In this document: positions 17,158 through 26,048 of the stretch, piece after piece | Numbering within the stretch: position 1 is the stretch's first letter | How the letters are laid out: each line of letters begins with the position of its first letter | Origin: an uncultured Bacteroidales bacterium | GTDB lineage: Bacteria > Bacteroidota > Bacteroidia > Bacteroidales > F082 | DNA length: 64,000 nucleotides | NCBI GenBank assembly: GCA_900317155.1 | Contig: ONFO01000013.1 | Span: 1-64,000, forward strand | Direction: 5' to 3' | Notes under the pieces: generated by a model | Databases searched by the model: none | What the model saw: only the letters and a program-made list of their open reading frames with translations | Told to the model about the DNA's origin: nothing | Position numbers and translations under genes: made by a program

Positions 17158-17757
17158 TCATTGTGGATTTAGCCCGCAAAACTTATGCACGCGCATAATT
17201 TGCTCCATCAGGGCCTCGTCTTCGTCGTCATTTTCGTGCCAGATAACGTAATCGGCCAACAGGCGTTTGCCTTCTTCGGGCCACTGTTTAGTCATTCGAG
17301 CACGAATCGTCGCCTCGTCGCAATGGTCGCGCAACATGGCACGACGCAAACGGGTAGCTTCCGATGCCGAAACCATGATGATGGCGTCAAATTGTTTCTC
17401 CAAACGCTTCTCGAAAACCAGTGCCGATTCAAACAAGACGTATGGCGCATTTTGTATTGCCATCCATTGTTCAAAATCAAGGAACAAAGCTGGATAGAGT
17501 ATACCTTCCAAGTCGCGCTGGGCGGTTTCATCGTGGAAAACCAAGTCAGCCAGATACTTCCTATCAATTTCAGTATCTGAGAGGTATATGGCATTACTGA
17601 AATGTTCAACTAACTTCTTGCGCACCTCAGGCACGAAATACATTTGCTTGGCAGCAGTGTCACTATTGTAAACAGGGATACCGAGTCGTTGCGACCATAG
17701 TTCACACACCCACGACTTACCGCTGCCGATATTGCCTGTGATGGCGATTTTTTTCAT
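17158..17757 (-). CDS. coaE: Dephospho-CoA kinase
   Basis: 199 residues, normal length. It phosphorylates the 3'-hydroxyl of dephospho-CoA in the last step of coenzyme A synthesis. The P-loop is GNIGSGKSWVCELW. The conserved YNSDTAAK and YVLFESALVFEK segments follow. The start overlaps the end of ybbR by four bases (ATGA), implying translational coupling. Last gene of the run that starts with the T9SS protein at 20743. Confidence 0.94.
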   Translation of the reverse strand: MKKIAITGNIGSGKSWVCELWSQRLGIPVYNSDTAAKQMYFVPEVRKKLVEHFSNAIYLSDTEIDRKYLADLVFHDETAQRDLEGILYPALFLDFEQWMAIQNAPYVLFESALVFEKRLEKQFDAIIMVSASEATRLRRAMLRDHCDEATIRARMTKQWPEEGKRLLADYVIWHENDDEDEALMEQIMRVHKFCGLNPQ

Positions 17758-18722
17758 TGGACAATCAAGTATTCCACCTTATCTGGGCGAGTGCTCAAGA
17801 TTTGAACGGTTGGAGGCCACGAAGCAAGATGCACGTCCAGCAAGGGTTGCATGGCTTCCATCTGCTGCTTGTCGACGGTCACCGTGAAACTCTCAGGAGT
17901 GATGGAAGCATAGTCACGTATGGCGACAAGGCATTTCACCGACATCGTTTCAGGGAAAAAACGCACTCTTTGGTTGGAGGTTACATGAATAGGCACCTCG
18001 ACATCCATCTCTGTGAACCGCTCCACCTGCACATTGGCTTTCACCTCTTTAATATTCGAACGGATTTGGCCGTCGAGTAGGTCAAGTTGCAAGGTCTCGC
18101 TAAAACTTTGGCTCACATTGGTTTTGGCGAGCAATTCCGTCTTTACCGCTTTTATTGAATCGACAACCTCTTGGGGGCCATAAATAGTCACCGACGAAGG
18201 ATCCAACACAGGGATACCATAAAGGTCGTATTGCCGCTGGGTTTTGATATCCGATCGCAAGACGACAGGTACGACCTTCATCTTCAGCGCATCCATAGAG
18301 AAATAAATCTTCGCATCATTCATCGTGATGTCGGAAGCATTGATACCTAACCTCTCAGCCACCTTTTCCGCCACATATTGGCTGCTGAAGGAATAGGTGT
18401 TGCCGCTCTCAAAGCGGTAAGGCACCTCGTCCAACGGAATGGTAACGAAACGGTTAGGCTCGCGAATCATCTTGCAACGCAATGTGTGAAAGCCATCAAT
18501 CATCAGCGACATCTTCACCGATTGGTCATCCGACGAAATCCATTTGTCGGTAGGCACCTCCACAAATTGAAGCTTGAAAGTTGTCTGAGTCGTATAATTC
18601 TCCGACAACTTGATCAAGAACCACAATGCGGTGGAAATGGCCAAAAAGACAAGAAAAGTAAGGACAGAACGCTTGTCTTTGCGTTCTGCCTTCTGTCTGA
18701 TGTTATCAAATGGGTTCATCAT
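17754..18722 (-). CDS. YbbR domain protein
   Basis: 322 residues. A single N-terminal membrane helix (VLTFLVFLAISTALWFLIKL) is followed by repeated YbbR-type beta domains (PVVLRSDIKTQRQYDLYGIP, DPSSVTIYGPQEVVDSIKAV). This makes it a bitopic protein with the bulk probably outside the cytoplasmic membrane. YbbR proteins are linked to envelope functions, and in other phyla to cyclic-di-AMP synthase; no such enzyme is adjacent here. The start is embedded in the yajC stop (TAATG), and the end overlaps coaE. Confidence 0.88.
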   Translation of the reverse strand: MMNPFDNIRQKAERKDKRSVLTFLVFLAISTALWFLIKLSENYTTQTTFKLQFVEVPTDKWISSDDQSVKMSLMIDGFHTLRCKMIREPNRFVTIPLDEVPYRFESGNTYSFSSQYVAEKVAERLGINASDITMNDAKIYFSMDALKMKVVPVVLRSDIKTQRQYDLYGIPVLDPSSVTIYGPQEVVDSIKAVKTELLAKTNVSQSFSETLQLDLLDGQIRSNIKEVKANVQVERFTEMDVEVPIHVTSNQRVRFFPETMSVKCLVAIRDYASITPESFTVTVDKQQMEAMQPLLDVHLASWPPTVQILSTRPDKVEYLIVQ

Positions 18723-19042
18723 TAAGCCTGTCCGACGCGGGCACCATTTTGGACAAGAGCGGTCTTCTCTACCTCGACTTCAATATTCGGAGCCAGTGAA
18801 ATCATGACTGTGGTATCCTTCACCTCAGTCACCTTGCCGTGGAAACCGCCTATAGTAACCACCTTGTCTCCCTTTTGCAGACCATCGCGGAATTTCTGTT
18901 CTTCCTTGGCCTTCTTCGACTGCGGTCGAATGAAGAACAACCAAAACACGACGATGAGAAGAATAATAAAGATAAGGCTCGAAAACATGGAGCCGCCCTG
19001 AGGTTGGGCTTGATCTTGGAGTAAGATAAATAAACTGTTCAT
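18722..19042 (-). CDS. yajC: Preprotein translocase subunit YajC
   Basis: 106 residues, an accessory of the Sec/SecDF membrane complex. A single N-terminal helix (FSSLIFIILLIVVFWLFFI) is followed by RPQSKKAKEEQKFRDGLQKGDKVVTIGGFHG, the family signature. It starts 19 bases after the DUF1573 lipoprotein gene stops and is coupled to ybbR by a one-base stop/start overlap. Confidence 0.96.
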   Translation of the reverse strand: MNSLFILLQDQAQPQGGSMFSSLIFIILLIVVFWLFFIRPQSKKAKEEQKFRDGLQKGDKVVTIGGFHGKVTEVKDTTVMISLAPNIEVEVEKTALVQNGARVGQA

Positions 19043-19061
19043 TTTGTATGATTTAAAGAAT

Positions 19062-19532
19062 TTAATACTGATCAGGGGTAAGTACTTTACCTTTGATGCG
19101 AAGGGTGGTCTTAGCAGGGTTTGTGTTCGACATGACGGTCAAAGTGCGGCTTTGGAAACCATGATGGCCTGTGCTATTATAGGTCACTTTGATGTCTCCT
19201 TTCTTGCCCGGAGCAATTGGTTCGCGAGGATAATCCCCTACAGTACAACCACAACTTGAGCCCACTTCACTAATAATCAGCGGCATGTTGCCTGTATTAG
19301 TGAAATGGAAGGAATAACTCACCACCTCACCTTGCAACAATGAACCAAAATCATGTTCCTCTTTTTCAAACTTGATGGCCGCCTGTTTGTTAGAGGTTTC
19401 TGTCGCCGACTTAGGGCTGGTCACCAAGTCAGTGGAAAGGTTACCTCCACTTTTCTCCTTGCAAGCCGGCATCAAGCACAAACCTAAAACGAAAGCAAGC
19501 AACAGACATCTGATATTCAATAAGCTTTTCAT
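19062..19532 (-). CDS. DUF1573 lipoprotein
   Basis: 156 residues with a lipoprotein-like N-terminus (LLAFVLGLCLMPAC). The body is a DUF1573 domain: IKFEKEEHDFGSLLQGEVVSYSFHFTNTG, then SSCGCTVGDYPREPIAPG and GDIKVTYNSTG. This is an Ig-like beta domain common in Bacteroidota periplasm and related to ASPM/SPD-2/Hydin modules; its partner is unknown. It overlaps the upstream T9SS protein gene by four bases (ATGA). Confidence 0.88.
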   Translation of the reverse strand: MKSLLNIRCLLLAFVLGLCLMPACKEKSGGNLSTDLVTSPKSATETSNKQAAIKFEKEEHDFGSLLQGEVVSYSFHFTNTGNMPLIISEVGSSCGCTVGDYPREPIAPGKKGDIKVTYNSTGHHGFQSRTLTVMSNTNPAKTTLRIKGKVLTPDQY

Positions 19533-20743
19533 TGTCTTTGGGATTTGATAATCATTACTGAGCCTTGGTAGGTGGCATCATTCTTCAATCCGTGGCATTT
19601 CAGCACATAGAAATAGGTGGCATCAGGCAGCCCGCCTCCATCCCAATTATTCTGATAGTCGGTGGAATGATACACGACACGTCCCCAGCGGTTGAAAATG
19701 GTCAACTCCGAAGACTCATAATACCGATTCAGCGGCTCATAGTTCTCATATTCAAGAGCTGAACCACCATTTTCATCTCCGTCTCTGGTTTCGCCTCCCG
19801 ATGGCATGTCGTTACCACCATCAAGCGAGATGATGAAATAGTCGTTAGTGCCATCGCCATTGGGAGTAAACACATTCGGTATCTTCAGTTTCACTGGCTC
19901 AACCCTAATGGAATGGAAATAAGTAGTGTCGCAACCCTGAGGATTGTAGACCTTCAGTTCGGCGGAGTAATCGCCCGTTTCCACATAGGTGAAACGAGGT
20001 TCAAGCTCCGTTGATGTGAGGTTGTACTGCTGATTCAAAATCCAATAGAAATTACTGATATCCAACGAGTCAGCCGTAAGATTTTCGAAAGAATAGGTTA
20101 CATGTGGATTTTGCAGATAGACGGTATCGCCTGGGTCAGCACTGATTTCTGCCACAGGATTGGGGTATGCTTTCAGCGTGACGCTGTCTTTTTGGGTGCA
20201 GCCACGACCATCCGTCACCTTAATATAATAATACTTGTAGGCCTCCAAACCAATGGCCCAGGTAGGGTCGTTGGGGGCAATATGCAGCGGGCTGACCTGC
20301 CATTCGTACACGAAAGGTGGTTCATACACACTTGAAAGGCTGTCAACCATAGCCAACACTTGTGCATTCCTTCCATTCTCTTCCTCACGGTTACTGCATG
20401 TCAGTTTCACTTGCCGGAAATTGACCTCGAAACGCGGCTTCACTTCAACAGTGATTTCATTTTGGCAAATCACATCACCACTTTCAACGTCACGGACTTC
20501 GACACTATAAGTCGTGGTAACAAACGGATGCACAGTGATGCTACTTGTGGTCTGGCCGTCTGGTGACCATGAAAAGGAATGTTGATAATTATTTGGTACG
20601 CTAAGTGTCACAGCTGACTCACTGCACACAGGCATTTCTGCGCTGCACGTGATTTCGCATGGATCCTGTGCCATTGCGAAAGTCGTCAGCAGCAAGGTCG
20701 AAAGCAGCATCCATGCTTTTCTTAAGATGATTGTTTTTCTCAT
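19529..20743 (-). CDS. Secreted PKD-like protein with T9SS type B tail
   Basis: About 404 residues. The ATG at 20743 gives a proper signal peptide (ending TTFAMAQDP); longer starts run into the promoter. The middle contains Ig/PKD-like domains (SVPNNYQHSFSWSPDGQTT; FTYVETGDYSAELKVYNPQG). The end is the gliding motility-associated sorting domain (IPNVFTPNGDGTNDYF, FNRWGRVVYHS, LPDATYFYVLKC), signalling export by type IX secretion. First gene of the operon with DUF1573, yajC, ybbR and coaE, an unusual place for a surface protein. Confidence 0.87.
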   Translation of the reverse strand: MRKTIILRKAWMLLSTLLLTTFAMAQDPCEITCSAEMPVCSESAVTLSVPNNYQHSFSWSPDGQTTSSITVHPFVTTTYSVEVRDVESGDVICQNEITVEVKPRFEVNFRQVKLTCSNREEENGRNAQVLAMVDSLSSVYEPPFVYEWQVSPLHIAPNDPTWAIGLEAYKYYYIKVTDGRGCTQKDSVTLKAYPNPVAEISADPGDTVYLQNPHVTYSFENLTADSLDISNFYWILNQQYNLTSTELEPRFTYVETGDYSAELKVYNPQGCDTTYFHSIRVEPVKLKIPNVFTPNGDGTNDYFIISLDGGNDMPSGGETRDGDENGGSALEYENYEPLNRYYESSELTIFNRWGRVVYHSTDYQNNWDGGGLPDATYFYVLKCHGLKNDATYQGSVMIIKSQRQ

Positions 20744-20762
20744 TCCAAAACAAAATAGGGTG

Positions 20763-20770
20763 CAAAGATA
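20763..20770 (-). promoter_or_regulatory. -7 box for the envelope operon
   Basis: TATCTTTG followed by CACC on the minus strand, 20 bases before the ATG at 20743. Confidence 0.6.
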
Positions 20771-20825
20771 GGAATTTTCCATAAGAGAACGCAATCTCTG
20801 GCTGATTATTGTATCATCCGACAGT

Positions 20826-22577
20826 TTACAGCTTCACCAACTTGACCACCTTGCCCATGGTAACAGGGGCACCATAGTTGACAATATAAACTCCAGAAGG
20901 CCATGTGCTTGAATCAATTTCAACCGATTTTACAAAACGGAGGTTCGGCACCATCTGATTGCCATACAAATCGTAAACCGACACATCGGTGTAGCCCTCA
21001 CTTTCAGAATAAATCGTAAACTTTCCATTAGTCGGGTTGGGATAAAGCCCCTTTGGAGCCTCCACCTCAGGAATCGGCACACTGGGCATCAAAGCCTGCC
21101 AAGAGGCCTCCCAACCTGTATCCGTGGTAGCGCAATCGGAGCGGAACTCCACACACATCATGTTGCCCGATGACTGCATTGTTCCAGGGCTCTGCGTATT
21201 CCATCGGCCTATTTTGGGGGCAAAAACATTGTCGCCGTCATAAATCCAAAGGAAGTCGAAATCCGTCTCCAAACTAAAGCTACTGAAGTTCAGTTCAATA
21301 GTTGACTCTTCTGGGCCACGAATCACCCAAATCTTGCGTTCATCGTCGCCATAATTCAGATGGTCGAGACGGCCTTCCTCACCTTCCATAACGGTGACTG
21401 GCGCACCCTCGTTGATGAGTTTATAATAGTAGTTCCAGTCCCAATACGGTCCCGGGTCGGTGTGGCTTTGGTCAGGATAGTGCTGATGCCCGCGAATTTG
21501 GATGCAAGCCCCTTCACCGCCGAGGTTATAAAGGCCGTTATTGATGCAAAAGCCGTTGTCCAAAGTGTCGCGGTCATGCGTGCGGTAGCCTTTGATAGTG
21601 TCGTAGCGCGAACAAATACTCCGCACCAGATTAGCCGACGACTGGTACATCGCTTCGGTGAAAAACTCCCAGACATTGCCGTAGGCTTCATGCTCGATGC
21701 CGATGGTATAGCCATTGGCGGAGCGTGCATGCCAAGCCTTGTCTTTTTCGCGCACCATTTGGGTGACCTGTCCATCGACGGAGCGAATGACATAATGCGC
21801 CGAAACCTGCGCATCGCAATTCTTGAACCAGCTGATGCAGCCAGCGTAAGAGCCTTCAGTATAATGGATTACGACTGCGCTCACCTCTTTGGTACGCGGT
21901 TCCCAATTGCATTCTGGTGCCGGGTCCCAAATGGCTGGCGGATAGTCAGGACTGCGCGAAATGCCCAATTCGGAAGCGGTGAGCATATCATAATGCTCGG
22001 CAAAAACGGCTTTTAAGTTGATGTCATATTTCTGAAAGCCAAACTGTTCAGATTTTTTCTCATCATTGAGGAACAAGCACACCGAATAAAGCATGCTTTG
22101 CATGGGATAGATGTCCTTCTCCTCCCCTATCGGCAATTCCGAAAGTTGCTGGATGACGGGAAGATAGCCTTTGATTTCAGTAGCTTTACTTTCCTTGGCC
22201 AAACGTTCAAAAGCCTTGGCGTAGGCCAACACATTCTTTTCGGGGCTTTGCAAAATCTCCGCTTCCGAAATGCCCGACAATTCCGAAATCAAATGTAGGT
22301 TCTCACGGAAATAGTTTTTGCCATCCTTCACCAATCCCATCAAGCCGTAAGCACGCGGCATGGCATCGGGGCCATCGTGGAAATAGTTCGCGTCCGTCAG
22401 ATGATGGCAATGCGTATTGGTGAAGGAAATGGCTTCGAGCAAGCCCTTTGGAATGCCGGGACAGGCTTGGTAGGCGGCAGCGAAGACTGAGTTATAGTTT
22501 TGTAATTCTTTGGTTTGCGCCTTCCCAAAGAAAGGCAAAAGAAACAGTAGGACAAATAGTGTTTTTAGACGTTTCAT
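20826..22577 (-). CDS. T9SS-exported N-acetylmuramoyl-L-alanine amidase with CUB-like domain
   Basis: About 583 residues. Signal peptide (MKRLKTLFVLLFLLPFFGKA), then a lysozyme-like helical region (PGIPKGLLEAISFTNTH, YGLMGLVKDG), then an amidase_2 domain with zinc ligands in VVIHYTEGS and GHQHYPDQSHTDPG and NGYTIGIEHEAYG between. A CUB-like beta domain follows (DFDFLWIYDGDN, MMCVEFRSD, GWEASW), and the protein ends in a type A T9SS sorting domain (YPNPTNGKFTIYSE, GVYIVNY). It should cut the amide bond between muramic acid and the peptide stem in peptidoglycan, at the cell surface or outside. Possible uses are attacking neighbouring cells or recycling; that is inference. Confidence 0.88.
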   Translation of the reverse strand: MKRLKTLFVLLFLLPFFGKAQTKELQNYNSVFAAAYQACPGIPKGLLEAISFTNTHCHHLTDANYFHDGPDAMPRAYGLMGLVKDGKNYFRENLHLISELSGISEAEILQSPEKNVLAYAKAFERLAKESKATEIKGYLPVIQQLSELPIGEEKDIYPMQSMLYSVCLFLNDEKKSEQFGFQKYDINLKAVFAEHYDMLTASELGISRSPDYPPAIWDPAPECNWEPRTKEVSAVVIHYTEGSYAGCISWFKNCDAQVSAHYVIRSVDGQVTQMVREKDKAWHARSANGYTIGIEHEAYGNVWEFFTEAMYQSSANLVRSICSRYDTIKGYRTHDRDTLDNGFCINNGLYNLGGEGACIQIRGHQHYPDQSHTDPGPYWDWNYYYKLINEGAPVTVMEGEEGRLDHLNYGDDERKIWVIRGPEESTIELNFSSFSLETDFDFLWIYDGDNVFAPKIGRWNTQSPGTMQSSGNMMCVEFRSDCATTDTGWEASWQALMPSVPIPEVEAPKGLYPNPTNGKFTIYSESEGYTDVSVYDLYGNQMVPNLRFVKSVEIDSSTWPSGVYIVNYGAPVTMGKVVKLVKL

Positions 22578-22594
22578 TGCAAAAGATTTGAGGA

Positions 22595-22602
22595 CAAAAA
22601 TA
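22595..22602 (-). promoter_or_regulatory. -7 box for the amidase gene
   Basis: TATTTTTG on the minus strand, 17 bases before the ATG at 22577; the hutU promoter lies back to back with it. Confidence 0.5.
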
Positions 22603-22638
22603 CACATTATTCTTTTTATGGGAATGAGTTTTTTTTTC

Positions 22639-22646
22639 TATCTTTG
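22639..22646 (+). promoter_or_regulatory. -7 box for hutU
   Basis: TATCTTTG followed by CCG, 35 bases before the hutU ATG. Confidence 0.55.
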
Positions 22647-22681
22647 CCGTTTTGAGAAATATCACATAAAAATATCATAAA

Positions 22682-24682
22682 ATGAACGCACTCAACGATT
22701 TCCAAAAAGAGATTCTTGCCGGCATCCCTGATGAACTGCCGGAAGTGAAGCCATACGACACTACTATCAACCATGCGCCCAAGCGCAAGGATATCCTTAC
22801 GAAGGCCGAGAAAAAACTCGCCATCCGCAACGCTTTGCGTTACTTCCCTGCCAAGTTCCACGCCACGCTGGCTCCCGAATTTGCCGAGGAACTGGAGAAA
22901 TACGGCCGCATCTACATGTACCGTTTCCGTCCGTCCTATAAGATGTATGCCCGCCCAATCGAGGAATACCCTGCCAAATGCAAGCAGGCCGCAGCCATCA
23001 TGCTGATGATCCAGAACAACCTCGACCCCGCCGTGGCACAGCATCCACACGAACTCATCATCTACGGCGGCAACGGCGCTATCTTCCAGAACTGGGCACA
23101 ATACCGCCTCGTGATGCAATATCTCGCCAACATGGACGAAGACCAGACCCTCGCCATGTACAGCGGTCACCCGATGGGCCTCTTCCCGTCGCATAAAGAC
23201 GCCCCGCGCGTGGTGGTCACCAACGGCATGATGATCCCGAACTATAGCAAACCCGACGATTGGGAGCGTTACAACGCCCTCGGCGTGACGCAATACGGTC
23301 AGATGACCGCCGGCTCCTATATGTATATCGGACCCCAAGGCATCGTCCACGGCACCACTATCACCGTTTTGAACGCAGCCCGCAAGCACGGCGGCAGCAC
23401 CGCTGGCAAACTGTTCGTCACCGCTGGCCTCGGTGGTATGAGCGGTGCCCAGCCCAAGGCTGGCAACATCGCCGGTGTGGTGAGCATCACTGCCGAAATC
23501 AACCCCGCTGCCACGCAGAAGCGCTATCAGCAAGGTTGGGTCGATGAGGTGTACGACAACATCGAGGAACTGTTCAAGCATGTCAACGCAAGCCTCGCCA
23601 AGAAGGAAGCCCGCAGTTATGCCTACCAAGGCAATGTGGTTGACCTTTGGGAATATGCTGCCGAACACGACATCCACGTCGACCTCGGCTCCGACCAGAC
23701 CTCGCTCCACAACCCGTGGGCAGGTGGTTACTATCCTGTAGGACAGTCATTTGAGGAATCCAAGACCATGATGGCCGAGAACCCTGAGCTCTTCAAGGAA
23801 AAGGTGCAGGCTTCGTTGCGCCGCCATGTGGCCGCCATCAACAAGCTGACCGCCAAAGGCATGTACTTCTTCGACTACGGCAACGCCTTCCTGCTGCAGA
23901 GCAGCCGCGCTGGCGCCGACATCATGAAAGAAGACGGCACCTTCCGTTATCCCAGCTACGTGCAGGACATCATGGGTCCCATGTGCTTCGACTACGGCTT
24001 CGGTCCCTTCCGTTGGGTCTGTGCCTCTGGCAAGCCTGAAGACTTGGCCGTCACCGACGACATCGCCTGCGAAGTGCTTGAAAACATTGCCCGCACCGCT
24101 CCTGCGGAAATCCAGCAGCAGATGCGCGACAACATCCAGTGGATCCGTGGCGCACAAGAGAACCACCTCGTGGTAGGTTCGCAAGCCCGTATCCTCTACG
24201 CCGACTGCGAAGGCCGCACGAAGATCGCTGCCGAGTTCAACAAGGCCATCGCTGACGGCCGCTTGAGCGGTCCCGTCGTCCTCGGCCGCGACCACCACGA
24301 CGTCTCTGGCACCGACAGCCCGTTCCGTGAGACTTCCAACATCTACGATGGCTCGTCGTTCACCGCCGACATGGCTGTGCAAAACGTCATCGGCGACGGT
24401 TTCCGCGGAGCCACCTGGGTGAGCATCCACAACGGCGGTGGCGTAGGCTGGGGTGAAGTCATCAACGGCGGCTTCGGCATGGTCCTCGACGGCACCGCCG
24501 ATGCTGATCGTCGCCTCCACTGCATGTTGCATTGGGACGTGAACAACGGCATCGCCCGCCGCAACTGGGCCCGCAACGAAGGCGCCACCTTCGCCATCAA
24601 ACGCGCCATGGAGGCTGAGCCTAAGCTGAAGGTCACGTTGCCGAATTTGGTGGAAGACAAGATTTTGGAAGGATTGTTTTAA
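22682..24682 (+). CDS. hutU: Urocanate hydratase
   Basis: 666 residues, about 100 longer than the Pseudomonas-type enzyme. It converts urocanate to imidazolone propionate in histidine breakdown, using tightly bound NAD. NAD-binding VTAGLGGMSGAQPKAG and the active-site region FDYGFGPFRWVCASGKPEDL are intact, as is SGTDSPFRETSN near the C-terminus. The other histidine-utilisation genes (hutH, hutI, ftcD) are not in the window. A small lipoprotein gene follows 20 bases downstream, before the next terminator. Confidence 0.95.
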   Translation: MNALNDFQKEILAGIPDELPEVKPYDTTINHAPKRKDILTKAEKKLAIRNALRYFPAKFHATLAPEFAEELEKYGRIYMYRFRPSYKMYARPIEEYPAKCKQAAAIMLMIQNNLDPAVAQHPHELIIYGGNGAIFQNWAQYRLVMQYLANMDEDQTLAMYSGHPMGLFPSHKDAPRVVVTNGMMIPNYSKPDDWERYNALGVTQYGQMTAGSYMYIGPQGIVHGTTITVLNAARKHGGSTAGKLFVTAGLGGMSGAQPKAGNIAGVVSITAEINPAATQKRYQQGWVDEVYDNIEELFKHVNASLAKKEARSYAYQGNVVDLWEYAAEHDIHVDLGSDQTSLHNPWAGGYYPVGQSFEESKTMMAENPELFKEKVQASLRRHVAAINKLTAKGMYFFDYGNAFLLQSSRAGADIMKEDGTFRYPSYVQDIMGPMCFDYGFGPFRWVCASGKPEDLAVTDDIACEVLENIARTAPAEIQQQMRDNIQWIRGAQENHLVVGSQARILYADCEGRTKIAAEFNKAIADGRLSGPVVLGRDHHDVSGTDSPFRETSNIYDGSSFTADMAVQNVIGDGFRGATWVSIHNGGGVGWGEVINGGFGMVLDGTADADRRLHCMLHWDVNNGIARRNWARNEGATFAIKRAMEAEPKLKVTLPNLVEDKILEGLF

Positions 24683-24702
24683 TAATTGATTACACCTATA
24701 AT

Positions 24703-25380
24703 ATGAAAAAGAGCAAAAGAATCTTGGTGTCGATATTGGGAATCTTGTTCGTAGCAACCATGTTCTCTTCTTGCGCCACCACTTACACTGCCAGCGGCAC
24801 GAATGTGTCTAAAATCGACGAACTTGCCTTTATTGAGCCCAGGTCGCTTATATACTATTTCTCGCCAGAATCTGGCTATCTCGACTCATCGTTGGTAGTT
24901 GGTTCTGAAGAGTTGGTCACCGAGATCATCACATCCAGCCGCTACCCCTTCACCGACCCTGTTGCAGCCGACTACGAAGGCAAGGGAGCCTCCATTGCAA
25001 ATTGGATTGACAGATTCTCGGACCTTGAATCCTCCGACATTCCACGCCTTAAAGTGCCCAAAGCACTTACCGAGTTGATTAAGTCCACGGGGCACCGCTA
25101 TGGCATTGTCGTACATGCATACGGCTATATCAAAAGCAATGAACTCTATGACCAGGAAAAGCTGGAAGAACTTGTGGGCAACATCATAAGAACAGTCTTT
25201 GATGAGCCCAAAAGCTACACCGCAGGTGACCAGGTTGGCAACGCGCTCTACACGGCCGTCATCGACACGCAAACGGATAGGGTCATTTATTTCAACAGCG
25301 TCCTTTCCAATGCCGACCACCCGCTGAGCAGAAGAAATGTCGGCAGCCAGATGAAGAGCCTCCTCAGGAAGTTTGATTGA
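24703..25380 (+). CDS. Hypothetical lipoprotein
   Basis: 225 residues with a lipoprotein signal (ILFVATMFSSC, cysteine 25). The rest is soluble, mixed alpha/beta, with no catalytic motif I can recognise; GIVVHAYGYIKS and NALYTAVIDTQTDRVIYFNS look like a beta core. It is 20 bases after hutU and shares its terminator, so it is probably co-transcribed with it. No family name can be given. Confidence 0.7.
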   Translation: MKKSKRILVSILGILFVATMFSSCATTYTASGTNVSKIDELAFIEPRSLIYYFSPESGYLDSSLVVGSEELVTEIITSSRYPFTDPVAADYEGKGASIANWIDRFSDLESSDIPRLKVPKALTELIKSTGHRYGIVVHAYGYIKSNELYDQEKLEELVGNIIRTVFDEPKSYTAGDQVGNALYTAVIDTQTDRVIYFNSVLSNADHPLSRRNVGSQMKSLLRKFD

Positions 25381-25418
25381 AACAACGCGGTAAATTTCTT
25401 ACACAAGTCATAACAACG

Positions 25419-25447
25419 AACCGCTCCTTTTCGGGGCGGTTTTTTTA
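25419..25447 (+). terminator. Terminator after the hutU/lipoprotein unit
   Basis: AACCGCTCC (25419-25427) pairs with GGGGCGGTT (25433-25441, one G-T pair), followed by TTTTTTT. Confidence 0.8.
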
Positions 25448-25500
25448 TTCGAATTGTAACCTGATTTGGTTATTTCAAAAATACTCAACAATTACTTGCG

Positions 25501-25526
25501 GGTAATAAAATTATTACCTATTTTTG
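25501..25526 (+). promoter_or_regulatory. Promoter with embedded palindromic operator
   Basis: The -7 box TATTTTTG is at 25519-25526. Directly upstream lies GGTAATAAAATTATTACC (25501-25518), a palindrome with perfect 8-base arms. It fills most of the space between the -7 box and a TTG at about 25496. A protein bound there would block RNA polymerase, so the HTH protein encoded just downstream may repress itself. Confidence 0.6.
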
Positions 25527-25531
25527 CAGAG

Positions 25532-25930
25532 ATGAAAATAGTAAAAGTTTGGCTGACGGACACAGCCATATGGATTAGAACCGACGAAGGTAAGGAAGCT
25601 TGCGAACTCTTTGCAGACTATCCTCGTTTGCGTTATGCCACGAAGGAGCAACTTGTTAATTTCACGATAGATGAATTTGGAATTCATTGGGAAGAACTGG
25701 ATGAAGATTTGAGTTTTGAAGGGTTCTTTGAAAAACAAGAACCGACAGCTCTTTATCAACTTTTCATGGCGCATCCTGAACTAAATGTATCTGCACTGGC
25801 ACGACGCATGGGCATCTCGCAAAGCTTGATGGCACAATATATAAGCGGCAAGAAAAATGCCAGTAAAGCTCGAATGACCTTGATCCTCGACACGATTCAT
25901 GCCGTTGGGCGGGAATTGGCGGCAGTGTAA
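25532..25930 (+). CDS. DUF2442-like protein with C-terminal helix-turn-helix
   Basis: 132 residues from the ATG at 25532; an open frame upstream would run through the promoter. The N-terminal ~80 residues resemble DUF2442 (VWLTDTAIWIRTDEGKEACE, FADYPRLRYATKEQLVNF). The C-terminal part is a Cro-like HTH (NVSALARRMGISQSLMAQYI, then SGKKNASKARMTLILDTIHA). DUF2442 proteins often act as antitoxin-like partners, but no toxin gene is adjacent. The palindrome at 25501-25518 suggests autoregulation. Confidence 0.75.
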   Translation: MKIVKVWLTDTAIWIRTDEGKEACELFADYPRLRYATKEQLVNFTIDEFGIHWEELDEDLSFEGFFEKQEPTALYQLFMAHPELNVSALARRMGISQSLMAQYISGKKNASKARMTLILDTIHAVGRELAAV

Positions 25931-25932
25931 AG

Positions 25933-25966
25933 AGAGGGCGCGACATGTTTGCCGCGCCCTCTTTTT
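25933..25966 (+). terminator. Terminator after the HTH gene
   Basis: AGAGGGCGCG (25933-25942) pairs with CGCGCCCTCT (25953-25962), followed by TTTT. The gene is therefore a single-gene unit. Confidence 0.85.
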
Positions 25967-26048
25967 GGTCTTTCATATTTCCGCATTGAAAATACTGATA
26001 TTCAATGCTTTCGAATTGTAAAATCGAAAGAACTAAAGCTTCAACAGG

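Noticed and set aside
23747..24757. Long minus-strand open frame opposite hutU (336 codons), and another at 22616-23710
   Set aside because: Both are antisense shadows of a strongly biased, intact hutU; their translations are low-complexity His/Val/Ala-rich text with no domain.
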